NCBI GenBank assembly: GCA_002529455.1
Contig: NYMS01000010.1
Coordinates: forward strand, 62,001-126,000
Length of the DNA: 64,000 nt
Direction of reading: 5' to 3'
DNA from: Glycomyces fuscus
GTDB taxonomy: Bacteria > Actinomycetota > Actinomycetes > Streptosporangiales > Streptosporangiaceae
Shown: positions 24,583 to 33,350 of the stretch, one piece after another
Numbering within the stretch: the stretch's first letter is position 1
Layout of the letters: each line of letters starts with the position of its first letter
Notes under the pieces: model-generated
Seen by the model: the letters and a program-made list of their open reading frames with translations, nothing else
What the model was told of the DNA's origin: nothing
Database searches by the model: none
Position numbers and translations under genes: made by a program

Positions 24583-24676
24583 GGCGCCGCCCGGCGGGAC
24601 GCGGCGCGGGGAGCGGGCCCCGGAGCGGCGACGTTTCGGCCGCCGCCGAAGCGTCGGCCTCCTAGATTCGTCGGTC

Positions 24677-25333
24677 ATGACCACCGACCAGCGGACGGGC
24701 CCGGGGCGTGCCGCCCCGGCCGCTCCCCTCACCCACCGGACCATCCGACCGCGCATCCTCTACTTCGGCACCCCCGTGGTGCTGCTCTCCACCGTCAACG
24801 ACGACGGCACCCCCAACCTCGCCCCGATCTCCTCGGTCTGGGCCCTGGGGTACCTGCTGGTGCTGGGCCTGGGGGCCACCGGCCAGACCGCGCGCAACCT
24901 GGCGGAGCGCCCCGAGCTCGTGGCCAGCTTCCCCGCGGCCGAGGACTGGGCGAGCGTCGAGCGGCTGGCCCCGCTGACCGGACGCCGGCCCGTGCCCCCG
25001 GGCAAGCCGCCGGGCTGCCGCTTCGAGGCCGACAAGTTCGCCGCCGCGGGCCTGACCCCGCAGGAGTCGCAGCGGGTCGCGCCGCCCCGCGTGGCCGAGT
25101 GCCCGTTGCAGCTGGAGGCCCGGGCGGTGCGCGTGGACGCCGACGCCTCGGGCGGCCTCACCGTGGTCCAGGCCGAGGTGCTGCGGGTGCACGCGGACGA
25201 GAGCGTGGTGGTGCCCGGCACCGACCACGTCGACCCCGCGCGCTGGAACCCGATGATCTACAACTTCCGCCACTACTTCGGGCTGGGGCACCAGTACGGG
25301 CACTCCCACCGCTCCGAGACGCCCGGTTCCTGA
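24677..25333 (+). CDS. Flavin-binding split-barrel protein
   Basis: This 218-residue protein has the FMN-binding split-barrel fold of the flavin reductase/PNPOx-like superfamily. The start region VVLLSTVNDDGTPNLAPISS is characteristic, followed by VLGLGATGQTARNL and a C-terminal NFRHYFGLGHQYGHS segment. Such proteins bind FMN or F420 and reduce flavins or small substrates in the cytoplasm. No ribosome site precedes the ATG at 24677, and TAGATT lies 10 nt upstream as a -10-like element, so a leaderless message is likely. It appears monocistronic. Substrate unknown. Confidence 0.8.
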   Translation: MTTDQRTGPGRAAPAAPLTHRTIRPRILYFGTPVVLLSTVNDDGTPNLAPISSVWALGYLLVLGLGATGQTARNLAERPELVASFPAAEDWASVERLAPLTGRRPVPPGKPPGCRFEADKFAAAGLTPQESQRVAPPRVAECPLQLEARAVRVDADASGGLTVVQAEVLRVHADESVVVPGTDHVDPARWNPMIYNFRHYFGLGHQYGHSHRSETPGS

Positions 25334-25400
25334 GCGGACGGCCCCGGCCCGGCCGCCGCCCGGAGGGGCGCCTCCCCGGCGGCCGGATCCGGCGGACCCG

Positions 25401-26879
25401 TCAGGGGGCGAACCCGCTGTGGGTGAGGGTCACGACGACCCCGGCGATCTTCACCTCCACCACCACCTCGCCGACCTCCCACGCCGTCTCCTGCCCCCGT
25501 GGTGCGCCGAGGGTGTTGAGGACGGCCGGGGCGAGCCGGTCCCGGTCCTCCACCTCGGGGATGAACGAGACCATGAACAGCCCGTCCTCCCCGATGGCGT
25601 ACTGGGTGGTCATCAGGATCCCGCAGAAGGCTTCGGGCGGCTCGCCGCTGACCCACCACCCGTTCTGCTCGCGGGCGCGGGGGAAGCGGGCGCGGAAGGC
25701 CGCGACGTCCGAGCCCCAGGCGACCCCGGACCAGCCCGCGCCGATCCGCTCGGCGAGCGTGCCCGGGGCGGCGGAGGGAGGCCGGGGAGCGGAGGCGGGG
25801 ACCGCGCTCCCGCGCTCCACGCCGCCACCGCCGAACGCGTCCGCGATCCGGCGCCACCAGCTCCTGGTCCCGCCCGTCCTCCTGGTCCCGCCCGTCGCCC
25901 CGCCTCCGCTCCCGCCGTCTCCGGCGCGGGTCGCGGCCAGGGTGGGCGCGGCCGGTGGGAGGGCCACCGGTTCGGTGGCGCCGTCCCCGTCCCCGCCTCC
26001 GGCGCCGTCCCCGCTGACCCGGGCTCCCTCCGCCATCGCCAGGATCGACGGAGGCAGCCACCCCCCGCCGGTCCACTCCCCGACCGCGCACGCCGCCAGG
26101 ACCTCGTCCACCCCGGGGCGGTCGCCGGGGTTCTTCGCCAGACAGGCGGCCAGGAGGTCCCGCAGCCGGTCGGGGACGGCCGACAACCCGGGGGCCTCGT
26201 GCACGATGCGGTACAGCACCGCGGAGGGCCGGCCGGTCCCGAACGCGGGGGTGCCCGTGGCGGCGAACACCAGTACCCCGGCCAGGGAGAACACGTCGCT
26301 GGCCGGTCCGACCTCCCGGTCCCCGCGCGCCTGTTCCGGGGACATGTAGGCGGGGGTGCCCACGACCATGCCGCTGGTGGTCACCGAGGTCGCCTCCAGG
26401 GCGCGGGCGATCCCGAAGTCGATGAGACGGGGGCCGTCGTCGCACAGCAGGACGTTGGAGGGTTTGAGGTCGCGGTGCACCAGCTGGCACCCGTGTACCG
26501 CGGCCAGGCCCTCGGCCATGCCCGAGCCCAGGCGCAGCAGGGCGTCCTCGGGCAGGGGGCCGTGTTCGGAGACCGCGCTGTCCAGGGAGGGCCCCGGGAC
26601 GTAGGCGGAGGCGAACCAGGGGCGGGCGGACTCGGTGTCGGCGTCGACGACGTGCGCGGTGAAGAACCCTCCCACGCGCCGGGCGGCCTCGACCTCGCCG
26701 GTGAAGCGGCGGCGGAACTCGGGGTCGGCGCCGAACTCCGGGCGCACGACCTTCACCGCCACCGGCCTTCCTCCGGCCGACAGGGCGAGGTAGACCTCGC
26801 CCATGCCGCCCGATCCCAGCCTGCCGCGCAGCCGGTAGGGGCCGATGCTGTCGGGGTCCTCGGGGAGCAGCGGCTGCAT
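25401..26879 (-). CDS. Serine/threonine protein kinase, soluble
   Basis: This 492-residue Hanks-type kinase has an intact catalytic domain (about 13-275). The glycine loop is GSGGMG (22-27), the ATP lysine K43 (AVKVV), the catalytic loop HRDLKPSN (135-142), DFG 154-156 and the activation segment GTPAYMSPEQ. A Gly/Pro/Thr-rich linker (about 300-370) follows. A C-terminal alpha/beta domain of about 120 residues, with no transmembrane helix, resembles no sensor domain I know. Most actinobacterial PknB-like kinases are membrane-bound, so a soluble form implies cytoplasmic signalling. The ATG at 26879 is chosen because the kinase domain begins directly after it. It appears monocistronic. Confidence 0.93.
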   Translation of the reverse strand: MQPLLPEDPDSIGPYRLRGRLGSGGMGEVYLALSAGGRPVAVKVVRPEFGADPEFRRRFTGEVEAARRVGGFFTAHVVDADTESARPWFASAYVPGPSLDSAVSEHGPLPEDALLRLGSGMAEGLAAVHGCQLVHRDLKPSNVLLCDDGPRLIDFGIARALEATSVTTSGMVVGTPAYMSPEQARGDREVGPASDVFSLAGVLVFAATGTPAFGTGRPSAVLYRIVHEAPGLSAVPDRLRDLLAACLAKNPGDRPGVDEVLAACAVGEWTGGGWLPPSILAMAEGARVSGDGAGGGDGDGATEPVALPPAAPTLAATRAGDGGSGGGATGGTRRTGGTRSWWRRIADAFGGGGVERGSAVPASAPRPPSAAPGTLAERIGAGWSGVAWGSDVAAFRARFPRAREQNGWWVSGEPPEAFCGILMTTQYAIGEDGLFMVSFIPEVEDRDRLAPAVLNTLGAPRGQETAWEVGEVVVEVKIAGVVVTLTHSGFAP

Positions 26880-26966
26880 GGATCTCGCTTTCGGAGGGGT
26901 GCGGGGGGACACGGGGTAGGACGCCCGACGGGCGGGCGCGGTTTCCACCCCGTCCGTACCCCGGAG

Positions 26967-27722
26967 TCAGCCCCGGAGGTCGCCGAGGCCGCGGCCGACA
27001 CGGACGCAGGCCAGCGTGCCCGCGACCACCCCGAGGGCGGTGAGGACGAGGGCCGCGCGGAGCACGGCCGCGGTGTCCCCGGCGACGGCGGCCCCGAACA
27101 TGCCCATCGCCCAGTACCCGGGGGAGAACGGGGCGGCGGCCTGAGCCCAGGCGGGCATCATGGAGACCGGCGCGAGGGCTCCGCCGAGGGCGCTCACGAC
27201 CAGGGCGCCGACGTCGCAGACGGCGGCGAGTTCCCCGTGGCCGCGCGCGAGGCCTGCCAGCGCGACGCCGACCGCCAGGAGAGCGAAGGCCCACACGCAG
27301 ACCGCGAACAGGACGAGGGCCGGCGGTCCGGTGACCGGCATGCCCACCACCCGGGAGCCGAAGAGCAGGAGCAGTCCCTGCTGGAGGACCAGCAGCACGA
27401 AGACGGGCAGCGCCTTGCCGACCAGCATCTCCACGACCGACGCCGGGCTCGCGCGCAGGCGGTTCCAGGTACGCCACGTGCGTTCGCTCAGCAGCGCGGT
27501 GCCCACGACCGACAGCGACAGCACCGAGAACATCACCAGCATGCCGAGGACGGACTGCTCCCGTCCGCCGTCCGGCAGCGCCGCACGGTAGAGCGGGCTG
27601 AAGACGAGCATGAGCACCATGGGCATGACCAGGTAGCTGACGAGGTGTCCGGGGTCGCGCAGCCGGAGCACCGCGTTGTGGCGGGCCAGCAGCGCCAGCC
27701 GACGGACGGGGTCAGTGCGCAC
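26967..27722 (-). CDS. ABC-2 type transporter permease
   Basis: This 251-residue permease has six hydrophobic segments and the ABC-2 signature region near the C-terminus (GALAPVSMMPAWAQAAAPFS, then PGYWAM). It pairs with the ATPase gene immediately upstream, whose stop it overlaps by 11 nt. Together they form a two-component exporter for drugs, lipids or peptides. A divergent TetR gene suggests it is induced by its substrate. The GTG start fits the overlap. Confidence 0.92.
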   Translation of the reverse strand: MRTDPVRRLALLARHNAVLRLRDPGHLVSYLVMPMVLMLVFSPLYRAALPDGGREQSVLGMLVMFSVLSLSVVGTALLSERTWRTWNRLRASPASVVEMLVGKALPVFVLLVLQQGLLLLFGSRVVGMPVTGPPALVLFAVCVWAFALLAVGVALAGLARGHGELAAVCDVGALVVSALGGALAPVSMMPAWAQAAAPFSPGYWAMGMFGAAVAGDTAAVLRAALVLTALGVVAGTLACVRVGRGLGDLRG

Positions 27723-28539
27723 GGGCCACCGCCCGGTACAGGTCGTCGAGGGTGGGCCGGCGCAGGTCCACGGAGCGCACCGGCCGCGTGGCGTCGGCGA
27801 GCATGCGGGCCAGGGTGGCGGTGGGGTCGGTGGTGGGTACGCGCACCTCCTCGTCGTCGAAGGCCAGGCGCACCTCTCCGGGCAGGCCGTCGAGCAGTTC
27901 CCCGGCGCCGCCCCGCGCCAGGATCCGGCCCCCCTGCGCCACGGCGACGCTGGCGCCCAGTTCGGTGAGTTCGGGCAGGTAGTGGGTGGTGTAGACGACC
28001 GCCGCGCCCTGCTCGGCCCGGGCGCGCACCGCGTCGAGCAGGGCCTGGCGGGTCTCGGGGTCCACGCCCGCCGTCGGCTCGTCCAGGAGCAGGACCGAGG
28101 GGTGGTGGACCATCGCGGCGGCCGCCTGGACCCGGCGCTGCTGGCCGCCGGAGAGCACGCCCACCCGGCGGTCGAGGAAGCCGGTGAGCCGGAGCGCGTC
28201 GGCGACCCCGTCGACGGCCAGGTCCAGGTGGCGGCGGCGCAGGCCGTGCAGGCCGCCGAACAGGCGCAGGGTCTCCCGGGGTGTGAGGGTCGGGTACAGC
28301 GCGAGGTGCTGGGGGGACAGGCCGATCAGGCGGCGGGCGGCCCGGGGCGGCTCCCCGCCGATCAGCACCCGGCCGCCGTCGGGGCGCAGCAGGCCCGAGA
28401 CGACATGGGCGAACGTGGTCTTTCCCGCTCCGTTGTGCCCCACCAGTCCGACGATCTCGCCGGGTTCGGCGACCAGGGTGAAACCGTCCAGGGCGCGGAC
28501 GGAGCCGAATTCCTTGACCAGGGATAACGCTTCCAACAT
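27712..28539 (-). CDS. ABC-2 exporter ATPase
   Basis: This 275-residue ATPase has Walker A GHNGAGKT (about 37-44), signature LSGGQQRR, Walker B LLLDEPTAGVD and an H-loop TTHYLPE. It belongs to the DrrA/CcmA-like group that powers ABC-2 exporters. The ATG at 28539 follows GAGGAAA; the open frame extends further upstream, but that part overlaps the divergent TetR promoter and gene. The permease follows with an 11-nt overlap. Control by the divergent TetR is likely. Confidence 0.93.
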   Translation of the reverse strand: MLEALSLVKEFGSVRALDGFTLVAEPGEIVGLVGHNGAGKTTFAHVVSGLLRPDGGRVLIGGEPPRAARRLIGLSPQHLALYPTLTPRETLRLFGGLHGLRRRHLDLAVDGVADALRLTGFLDRRVGVLSGGQQRRVQAAAAMVHHPSVLLLDEPTAGVDPETRQALLDAVRARAEQGAAVVYTTHYLPELTELGASVAVAQGGRILARGGAGELLDGLPGEVRLAFDDEEVRVPTTDPTATLARMLADATRPVRSVDLRRPTLDDLYRAVARAH

Positions 28540-28578
28540 GGGGTTTCCTCGTTCTCTCCGTGCGATTTCCTGCCTTTT

Positions 28579-28593
28579 GTATACGGTGTAGAC
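28579..28593. promoter_or_regulatory. TetR operator overlapping divergent promoters
   Basis: GTATACGGTGTAGAC is a near-perfect 6-3-6 inverted repeat that ends 1 nt before the ATG of the TetR gene. TATACG (28580-28585) could be the -10 element of a leaderless TetR transcript starting at the ATG. The exporter gene begins 40 nt away on the other strand, so one bound dimer could silence both. Confidence 0.6.
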
Positions 28594-28594
28594 T

Positions 28595-29275
28595 ATGGCT
28601 GTGCGAAAGATCAGGCAAGAAAGAAGGCCGGAAATCCTCGACGCCGCCCTGCGGCTCTCGGAGGAGCGGGGGCTGGCGGCCGTGTCGATGCGCGCGGTCG
28701 CGGCCGAGATCGGCCTCACCCCGATGGCCCTGTACGGGTACTTCGAGGACAAGGAGGCCCTCCTCGACGGACTCGTCGGCCGCCTGCTGCGGGAGCTGTC
28801 CCAGCCCGGGCCCCGTCCCGGCGCCGCGTCCGACTGGCGCGACCGGCTGCTGGCCCGCGCCCGCGGCGCCCGCGCGCTGGCGCACCGCTACCCGCGGACG
28901 TTCCCCCTGCTGCTGGACAGGCCCGCCGAGCTCCCCGAAGCGATGCGGGTCGTGGACGCCCTCTACGCGGCGCTGCTGGACGCGGGTGTGCCGGACGGGC
29001 AGGTGGCGGCCCTGGAACGGATGATCAGCACGTTCGTCCTGGGCTTCGCGGTGTCGGAGGTCAACGGACGCTTCGGGGAGGGCAACCTCGGCACGCGCGA
29101 GCGCCGTGAGCGGGCGGACCCCCGGGAGGTGCCCGCGCACCACCGGCTCGGCGAGGTGCTGGACCGCCCGGTCGACTGGGACGCCGAGTTCGAGGAGGGG
29201 CTGGGCCGACTGCTGGAGGTGGTCGAGAGGGCGGCGGGCGCCGGGGAGGGTTCGCCTCGCCCCGGGCGGCCGTAG
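28595..29275 (+). CDS. TetR family regulator, divergent from ABC exporter
   Basis: This 226-residue regulator has a helix-turn-helix at about 12-58 (ILDAALRLSEERGLAAVSMR, then AVAAEIGLTPMALYGYFEDK). Its C-terminal domain resembles the TetR_C-type domain found in tetracycline-like repressors. It is transcribed away from the ABC-2 exporter with only 55 nt between start codons, and an inverted repeat fills that gap. No ribosome site is present, so it is probably leaderless. It most likely represses the exporter and itself until a ligand binds. Confidence 0.9.
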   Translation: MAVRKIRQERRPEILDAALRLSEERGLAAVSMRAVAAEIGLTPMALYGYFEDKEALLDGLVGRLLRELSQPGPRPGAASDWRDRLLARARGARALAHRYPRTFPLLLDRPAELPEAMRVVDALYAALLDAGVPDGQVAALERMISTFVLGFAVSEVNGRFGEGNLGTRERRERADPREVPAHHRLGEVLDRPVDWDAEFEEGLGRLLEVVERAAGAGEGSPRPGRP

Positions 29276-29517
29276 GCGCAGGCGGCCGAGGGCGCGGACG
29301 ACACCTGCGGACTCCCGTGTGACGGCGGCCGTCGGCGACCACGCCCCGGACGCCCGGATGACAGGGGGCGGGGGGCAGGATAGAACAGCACGAGGGTCCC
29401 GGGCGCCGGACACCCCGGCCGAGAACCCGGCGCCGGGGGCCGGCGCGCCAGCCAGAGCTCCGCCGCACACGACCGCGGGGGAACGGGGCCGGTACCGACG
29501 AACGAGGAGCACGATCC

Positions 29518-31485
29518 TTGACCGACAACCCGTTCCTGTCCCCGAGCGAGCTTCCCTACGGCCTCCCCGACTTCGCGGCCATCCGCGAGGAGCACTTCCT
29601 GCCCGCCTTCGAGAGGGGCGTGGCCGAGCACCTCGCCGAGGTGGACGCGATCGTCCGCGACCCGCAGCCGCCCACCTTCGACAACACCATCGCGGCGCTG
29701 GAGCGCTCCGGCGCGCTCCTGGCCAGGGTGGAGACCGTCCTGCACACCCTGGCCGGCTCCGACGCCACCGACGGCATCGAGGAGATCGAGCGGGAGGTCG
29801 CCCCGAGGGCCGCCCAGCACCGGGACGCCGTCTCGCTCAACCGGGACCTGTGGGAGCGCGTCCGGCAGGTCACCGCCTCCGACCCGCAGGAGGCCTGGCT
29901 GCTGGAGCGGTACCGCCTCGACTTCGTCAAGGCGGGCGCCGACCTGGACGATGACCAGCAGGCCCGGCTGCGCGAGCTCAACGCCGAACTCGCCGGACTG
30001 AGCACCGAATTCTCCCGCAACGTGGTCCGGGCCACCCGCGAGGCCTCCCTCGTCACCCGCGACGCCTCCGACCTCGACGGTCTGGACGAGGCGCACATCA
30101 GCGCCATCGAGCGGGACGGGGAGTACGTCCTGCCCCTGCTCAACACCACCGTGCAGCCCGCGCTGGCCCAGCTCACCAACCGCGCCACCCGCGAGCGGCT
30201 CTACACCCTGAGCGCCGAGCGCGCCCCCGAGAACCTCGGCATCGCCGCGCGCATGGCCGTCCTGCGCGCCGAGCGGGCCGCGCTGCTCGGCTACCCCGAC
30301 CACGCGGCCTACACCGTCGCCGACCAGACCGCCAAGACCGTCGACGCGGTCGAGGAGCGGCTCGGCCAGCTCGTCGGACCCGCCCGGCGCAACGTCGAGA
30401 GGGAGGCCCGGGTCCTGGCCGAGCACGCCGGGCACGAGATCGAGCCCTGGGACTGGCCCTTCTACGCCGAGCGGGTGCGCAGGGAGCGCTACGACTTCGA
30501 CGACGGCGTCCTGCGCCCCTACTTCGAACTCGGCAGGGTGGTCGAGGACGGCGTCTTCCACGCCGCGACCCTGCTGTACGGGATCACCTTCGCCGAACGG
30601 GCCGACCTGCGGGGCTACCACGACGACGTGCGGGTGTGGGAGGTGTTCGACCGGGACGGATCGCCCCTGGGGCTGTTCCTGCTGGACCCCTACGCCAGGC
30701 CCACCAAGCGCGGCGGCGCGTGGATGCACAACCTGGTCGACCAGTCCTTCCTCCTGGACCGGCGGCCCGTGGTGGTGAACAACCTCAACATCACCAAGCC
30801 CGCCTCCGGCCCCACCCTGCTCACCTTCGACGAGGTCGAGACGGCCTTCCACGAGTTCGGCCACGCCCTGCACGGGCTGCTGTCGGCCGTGCGCTTCCCG
30901 CGCGTGCAGGGCACGAGCGTGCCCCGCGACTTCGTGGAGTTCCCCTCCCAGGTCAACGAGATGTGGGCGACCTGGCCGGAGATCCTGTCCCACTACGCCC
31001 GCCACCACGAGACCGGCGAGCCGGTGCCCGCCGAACTCGTGGAGCGCCTGACGGCCGCCCGCCGGTTCAACCAGGGCTTCGCGACCTTCGAGTACCTGGC
31101 CGCGGCGCTCCTGGACTGGTCGTGGCACCGCCTGGCCCCCGGCGAGGCCGTGGAGGACCCGGCCTCCTTCGAGGAGCGCGCCCTGGAGGCAGCGGGTGTC
31201 CTGCACCCGCTGGTCCGCCCGCGCTACCGGTCCGCGTACTTCATCCACGTGTTCGCCAGCGGCTACAGCGCGGGCTACTACTCCTACGTGTGGAGTGAGG
31301 TCCTGGACGCCGAGAGCGTGGAGTGGTTCACCGGGAACGGCGGCCTCACGCGCGAGGGCGGGGACCGCTTCCGGGAGAAGGTGCTGTCGGTGGGCGGCGG
31401 CGTGGACCCCATGGAGGCGGTCCGCGACTTCCTCGGCAGGGAGCCCCGGATGGAGCCCCTGCTGGCCCGCCGGGGGCTGGCCTGA
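29518..31485 (+). CDS. M3 family metallopeptidase (oligopeptidase A/Dcp-like)
   Basis: This 655-residue zinc oligopeptidase degrades short peptides in the cytoplasm. The zinc motif HEFGH is at 445-449 within ETAFHEFGHALHG, and the downstream glutamate region is present (EFPSQVNEMWATW). The length and N-terminal PDFAAIREEHFLPAFERG match Dcp/oligopeptidase A. The TTG start at 29518 is supported by GAGGAG 8 nt upstream; no ATG or GTG nearby fits. It has its own 240-nt upstream region and a strong downstream hairpin, so it is probably monocistronic. Confidence 0.95.
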   Translation: MTDNPFLSPSELPYGLPDFAAIREEHFLPAFERGVAEHLAEVDAIVRDPQPPTFDNTIAALERSGALLARVETVLHTLAGSDATDGIEEIEREVAPRAAQHRDAVSLNRDLWERVRQVTASDPQEAWLLERYRLDFVKAGADLDDDQQARLRELNAELAGLSTEFSRNVVRATREASLVTRDASDLDGLDEAHISAIERDGEYVLPLLNTTVQPALAQLTNRATRERLYTLSAERAPENLGIAARMAVLRAERAALLGYPDHAAYTVADQTAKTVDAVEERLGQLVGPARRNVEREARVLAEHAGHEIEPWDWPFYAERVRRERYDFDDGVLRPYFELGRVVEDGVFHAATLLYGITFAERADLRGYHDDVRVWEVFDRDGSPLGLFLLDPYARPTKRGGAWMHNLVDQSFLLDRRPVVVNNLNITKPASGPTLLTFDEVETAFHEFGHALHGLLSAVRFPRVQGTSVPRDFVEFPSQVNEMWATWPEILSHYARHHETGEPVPAELVERLTAARRFNQGFATFEYLAAALLDWSWHRLAPGEAVEDPASFEERALEAAGVLHPLVRPRYRSAYFIHVFASGYSAGYYSYVWSEVLDAESVEWFTGNGGLTREGGDRFREKVLSVGGGVDPMEAVRDFLGREPRMEPLLARRGLA

Positions 31486-31867
31486 CCTCCGGCTGACCCG
31501 CCCGGCGCTCCCGGGCCCCGCCGACGGCACCCGCGGCCCGCTCCGCCCAGGAGCGGGCCGCGGCCGCTCCCCGGGCCGCGGTCGGCGGTGGGAGGGCGGC
31601 GGGCCGTTCCGGAGCGGCCTCCGGGTCCGGGCCCTCCGAACCCCCGCGGCGTACGGCGGTGCGCGGGACGTTCGAGGACGGGCCCCGGCGGTGCGCGAAA
31701 GGGCGCGGTGATCCCCGCCCGCGGACCGGGCGGCCCCTCCACGAACACCGGTCGAACACGGCGGGCGGCAGGCTACGAACGGATATCGAAGCGCTCGGCT
31801 CCGGAACCCGTGCACCGTTTCCGGGATCCATCCGTGTGGAATCCCCCCACACGAACAGGAGGCCGCG
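31486..31867. other. Gap: terminator, no gene
   Basis: The 382 nt between the M3 peptidase and the DUF4333 lipoprotein contain a 13-bp hairpin (listed separately) and otherwise GC-rich sequence. The part after about 31740 is the likely promoter of the lipoprotein gene, but no clear -35/-10 pair is seen. Confidence 0.5.
31531..31563 (+). terminator. Terminator after M3 peptidase
   Basis: A perfect 13-bp stem (31531-31543 with 31551-31563) and a 7-nt loop begin 45 nt after the peptidase stop. There is no U tract. Confidence 0.75.
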
Positions 31868-32518
31868 ATGCGGCAGGCCGGACACAACCGAGTCATCGCC
31901 GGAGCGGTTCTGGGCGCGCTGCCCCTGCTCCTCTCCACCGGCTGCTCGTTCGACTTCAGCATCGGCGGCCCCGGTGCCGTCGACGCCGAGCAGGTCGCCC
32001 AACGGTCGAGCGAGATGCTGGCCGAGCAGGTCGGCCAGACCCCCGACGACCTCACCTGCCCCGAGGACCTTCCGGCGGAGGTGGGCGCCGAGATCCGCTG
32101 CGAGCTCACCAGCGGCGGCGAGACCCTCGGCGTCACCGTCACGACGACCTCGGTCGACGGTGACAACGTCCAGTGGGACGTCCAGGTCGACGACACCACG
32201 GCCGGCGACACCGCCGCCGAGGACGACACGACGGCCGATGGCGGCGCCGCCGCAGAGGACGGTACCGCCGCCGTGACGGAGGACGGCATCGTCCCCGCCG
32301 ACCAGGTCGCCCGGCTGTCGGCCGCGCAGCTGGAGGCGGCGGTCGGACAGACCCCCGAGAACTTCGCCTGCTCCCAGGGGCTCCGTGCGGAGGTGGGCGC
32401 GGAGATCCGCTGCAACTTCCAGGCCGACGGCACGCTCTACGGCGCCACCATCACGACGACCTCGGTCGACGGCGACAACGTCCAGTGGGACATCCAGGTC
32501 GACGACGCACCCCTGTAG
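31868..32518 (+). CDS. Lipoprotein with two DUF4333-type domains
   Basis: This 216-residue secreted lipoprotein has a signal peptide ending LSTGC (lipid cysteine C26). The mature part has two copies of a DUF4333-like module of about 70 residues. Each contains GQTPxxxxC, EVGAEIRC and TTTSVDGDNVQWD, so each carries a Cys pair for a disulfide. An acidic Thr/Ala/Asp-rich linker of about 30 residues joins them. The repeats are nearly identical at several nucleotide stretches, indicating recent tandem duplication. AGGAGG precedes the ATG. The function of the family is unknown; exposure on the outer membrane face is expected. Confidence 0.88.
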   Translation: MRQAGHNRVIAGAVLGALPLLLSTGCSFDFSIGGPGAVDAEQVAQRSSEMLAEQVGQTPDDLTCPEDLPAEVGAEIRCELTSGGETLGVTVTTTSVDGDNVQWDVQVDDTTAGDTAAEDDTTADGGAAAEDGTAAVTEDGIVPADQVARLSAAQLEAAVGQTPENFACSQGLRAEVGAEIRCNFQADGTLYGATITTTSVDGDNVQWDIQVDDAPL

Positions 32519-32723
32519 CCCCGGCGCACCGTCCGGGCACCGCCGCCCGGGCCGGTGGGACCGCACGGCCGGATCCGGACCGGGGCCACCGACACGGCCC
32601 CGGCCGGGAACGCGGCCCGCCCGCCGTGCCCGCGCGGCCCGCCCCGAGGGGCGGGCCCGGAGCGCGGGGCCGCACGTGCGACGGGCACGGACGCAGCCGG
32701 TGCGGGAACCTCCCGTCGACGTC

Positions 32724-33119
32724 CTAGACCTCCTGCTCCTGCCGGATCAGCTCCCGGTAGGCCCCGGGGTCGAGCAGCGCGTCCACCGCTCCCGGGTCCG
32801 AGGGCCTGGCCTGGAAGAGCCAGGACTCGTAGGGGTCGTCGTTGACCAGCCCGGGCTCCTGCGCGAGGTCGGTGTTGACGGCGGTGACCTCGCCCCCGAC
32901 CGGCGTGTAGAACTCCGACGCGGCCTTGACCGACTCCACCGTCCCCACGGCCTCCTCCGCCCCGATCCGCGTGCCGGCCTCCGGCAGTTCCAGGTAGACC
33001 ACGTCGCCCAGGTTCCTCTGGGCGAAGTCGGTCAGTCCGACGGTGACCGTGCCGTCGTGCTCCCGGCGGACCCATTCGTGGGACGTGGTGTAGAGCAGGT
33101 CACCCGGGATGTCGGCCAT
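32724..33119 (-). CDS. gcvH: Glycine cleavage system H protein
   Basis: This 131-residue lipoyl carrier shuttles the aminomethyl group between the P, T and L proteins of glycine cleavage. The lipoylated lysine is K65 in GTVESVKAASEF, and the flanking EAVGTVES and TPVGGEVTAVN segments are standard. The ATG at 33119 begins MADIPGDLLYTTSHEW, the normal H-protein start; the long upstream frame is spurious. No other gcv gene lies in the window, so it stands alone. Confidence 0.97.
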   Translation of the reverse strand: MADIPGDLLYTTSHEWVRREHDGTVTVGLTDFAQRNLGDVVYLELPEAGTRIGAEEAVGTVESVKAASEFYTPVGGEVTAVNTDLAQEPGLVNDDPYESWLFQARPSDPGAVDALLDPGAYRELIRQEQEV

Positions 33120-33350
33120 GGCAGGACCCTTCGTGTCTGTGCGTGTTCTGAGCGCGATCACCCCTGGTGGGCGACCGGCAAGGACAGTGTGCTGGACCGG
33201 CGTCCGCGCCGGGGCGCCTTTGGCGCAACCGGGGGCCGGGAGTCGGCGGGACGGTTCCCGGCACCTGAGGGGGAGGGCGGCCCCGGCGGTCGGCGTACGG
33301 ACCGGTAACCTCGTCGCCGGCCACACCGAACCACACCTGGAAGGCGTCCG

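Noticed and set aside
25419-27968. 849-residue plus-strand open frame
   Set aside because: Antisense to the kinase and ABC-2 genes; repetitive Gly/Ala/His composition and no motif.
28963-32433. 1156-residue minus-strand open frame
   Set aside because: It lies across the M3 peptidase and lipoprotein genes in antisense; shadow of strongly biased codons.
33120-33350. Glycine riboswitch in front of gcvH
   Set aside because: The region is short, GC-rich and shows no conserved riboswitch core that I can recognise.
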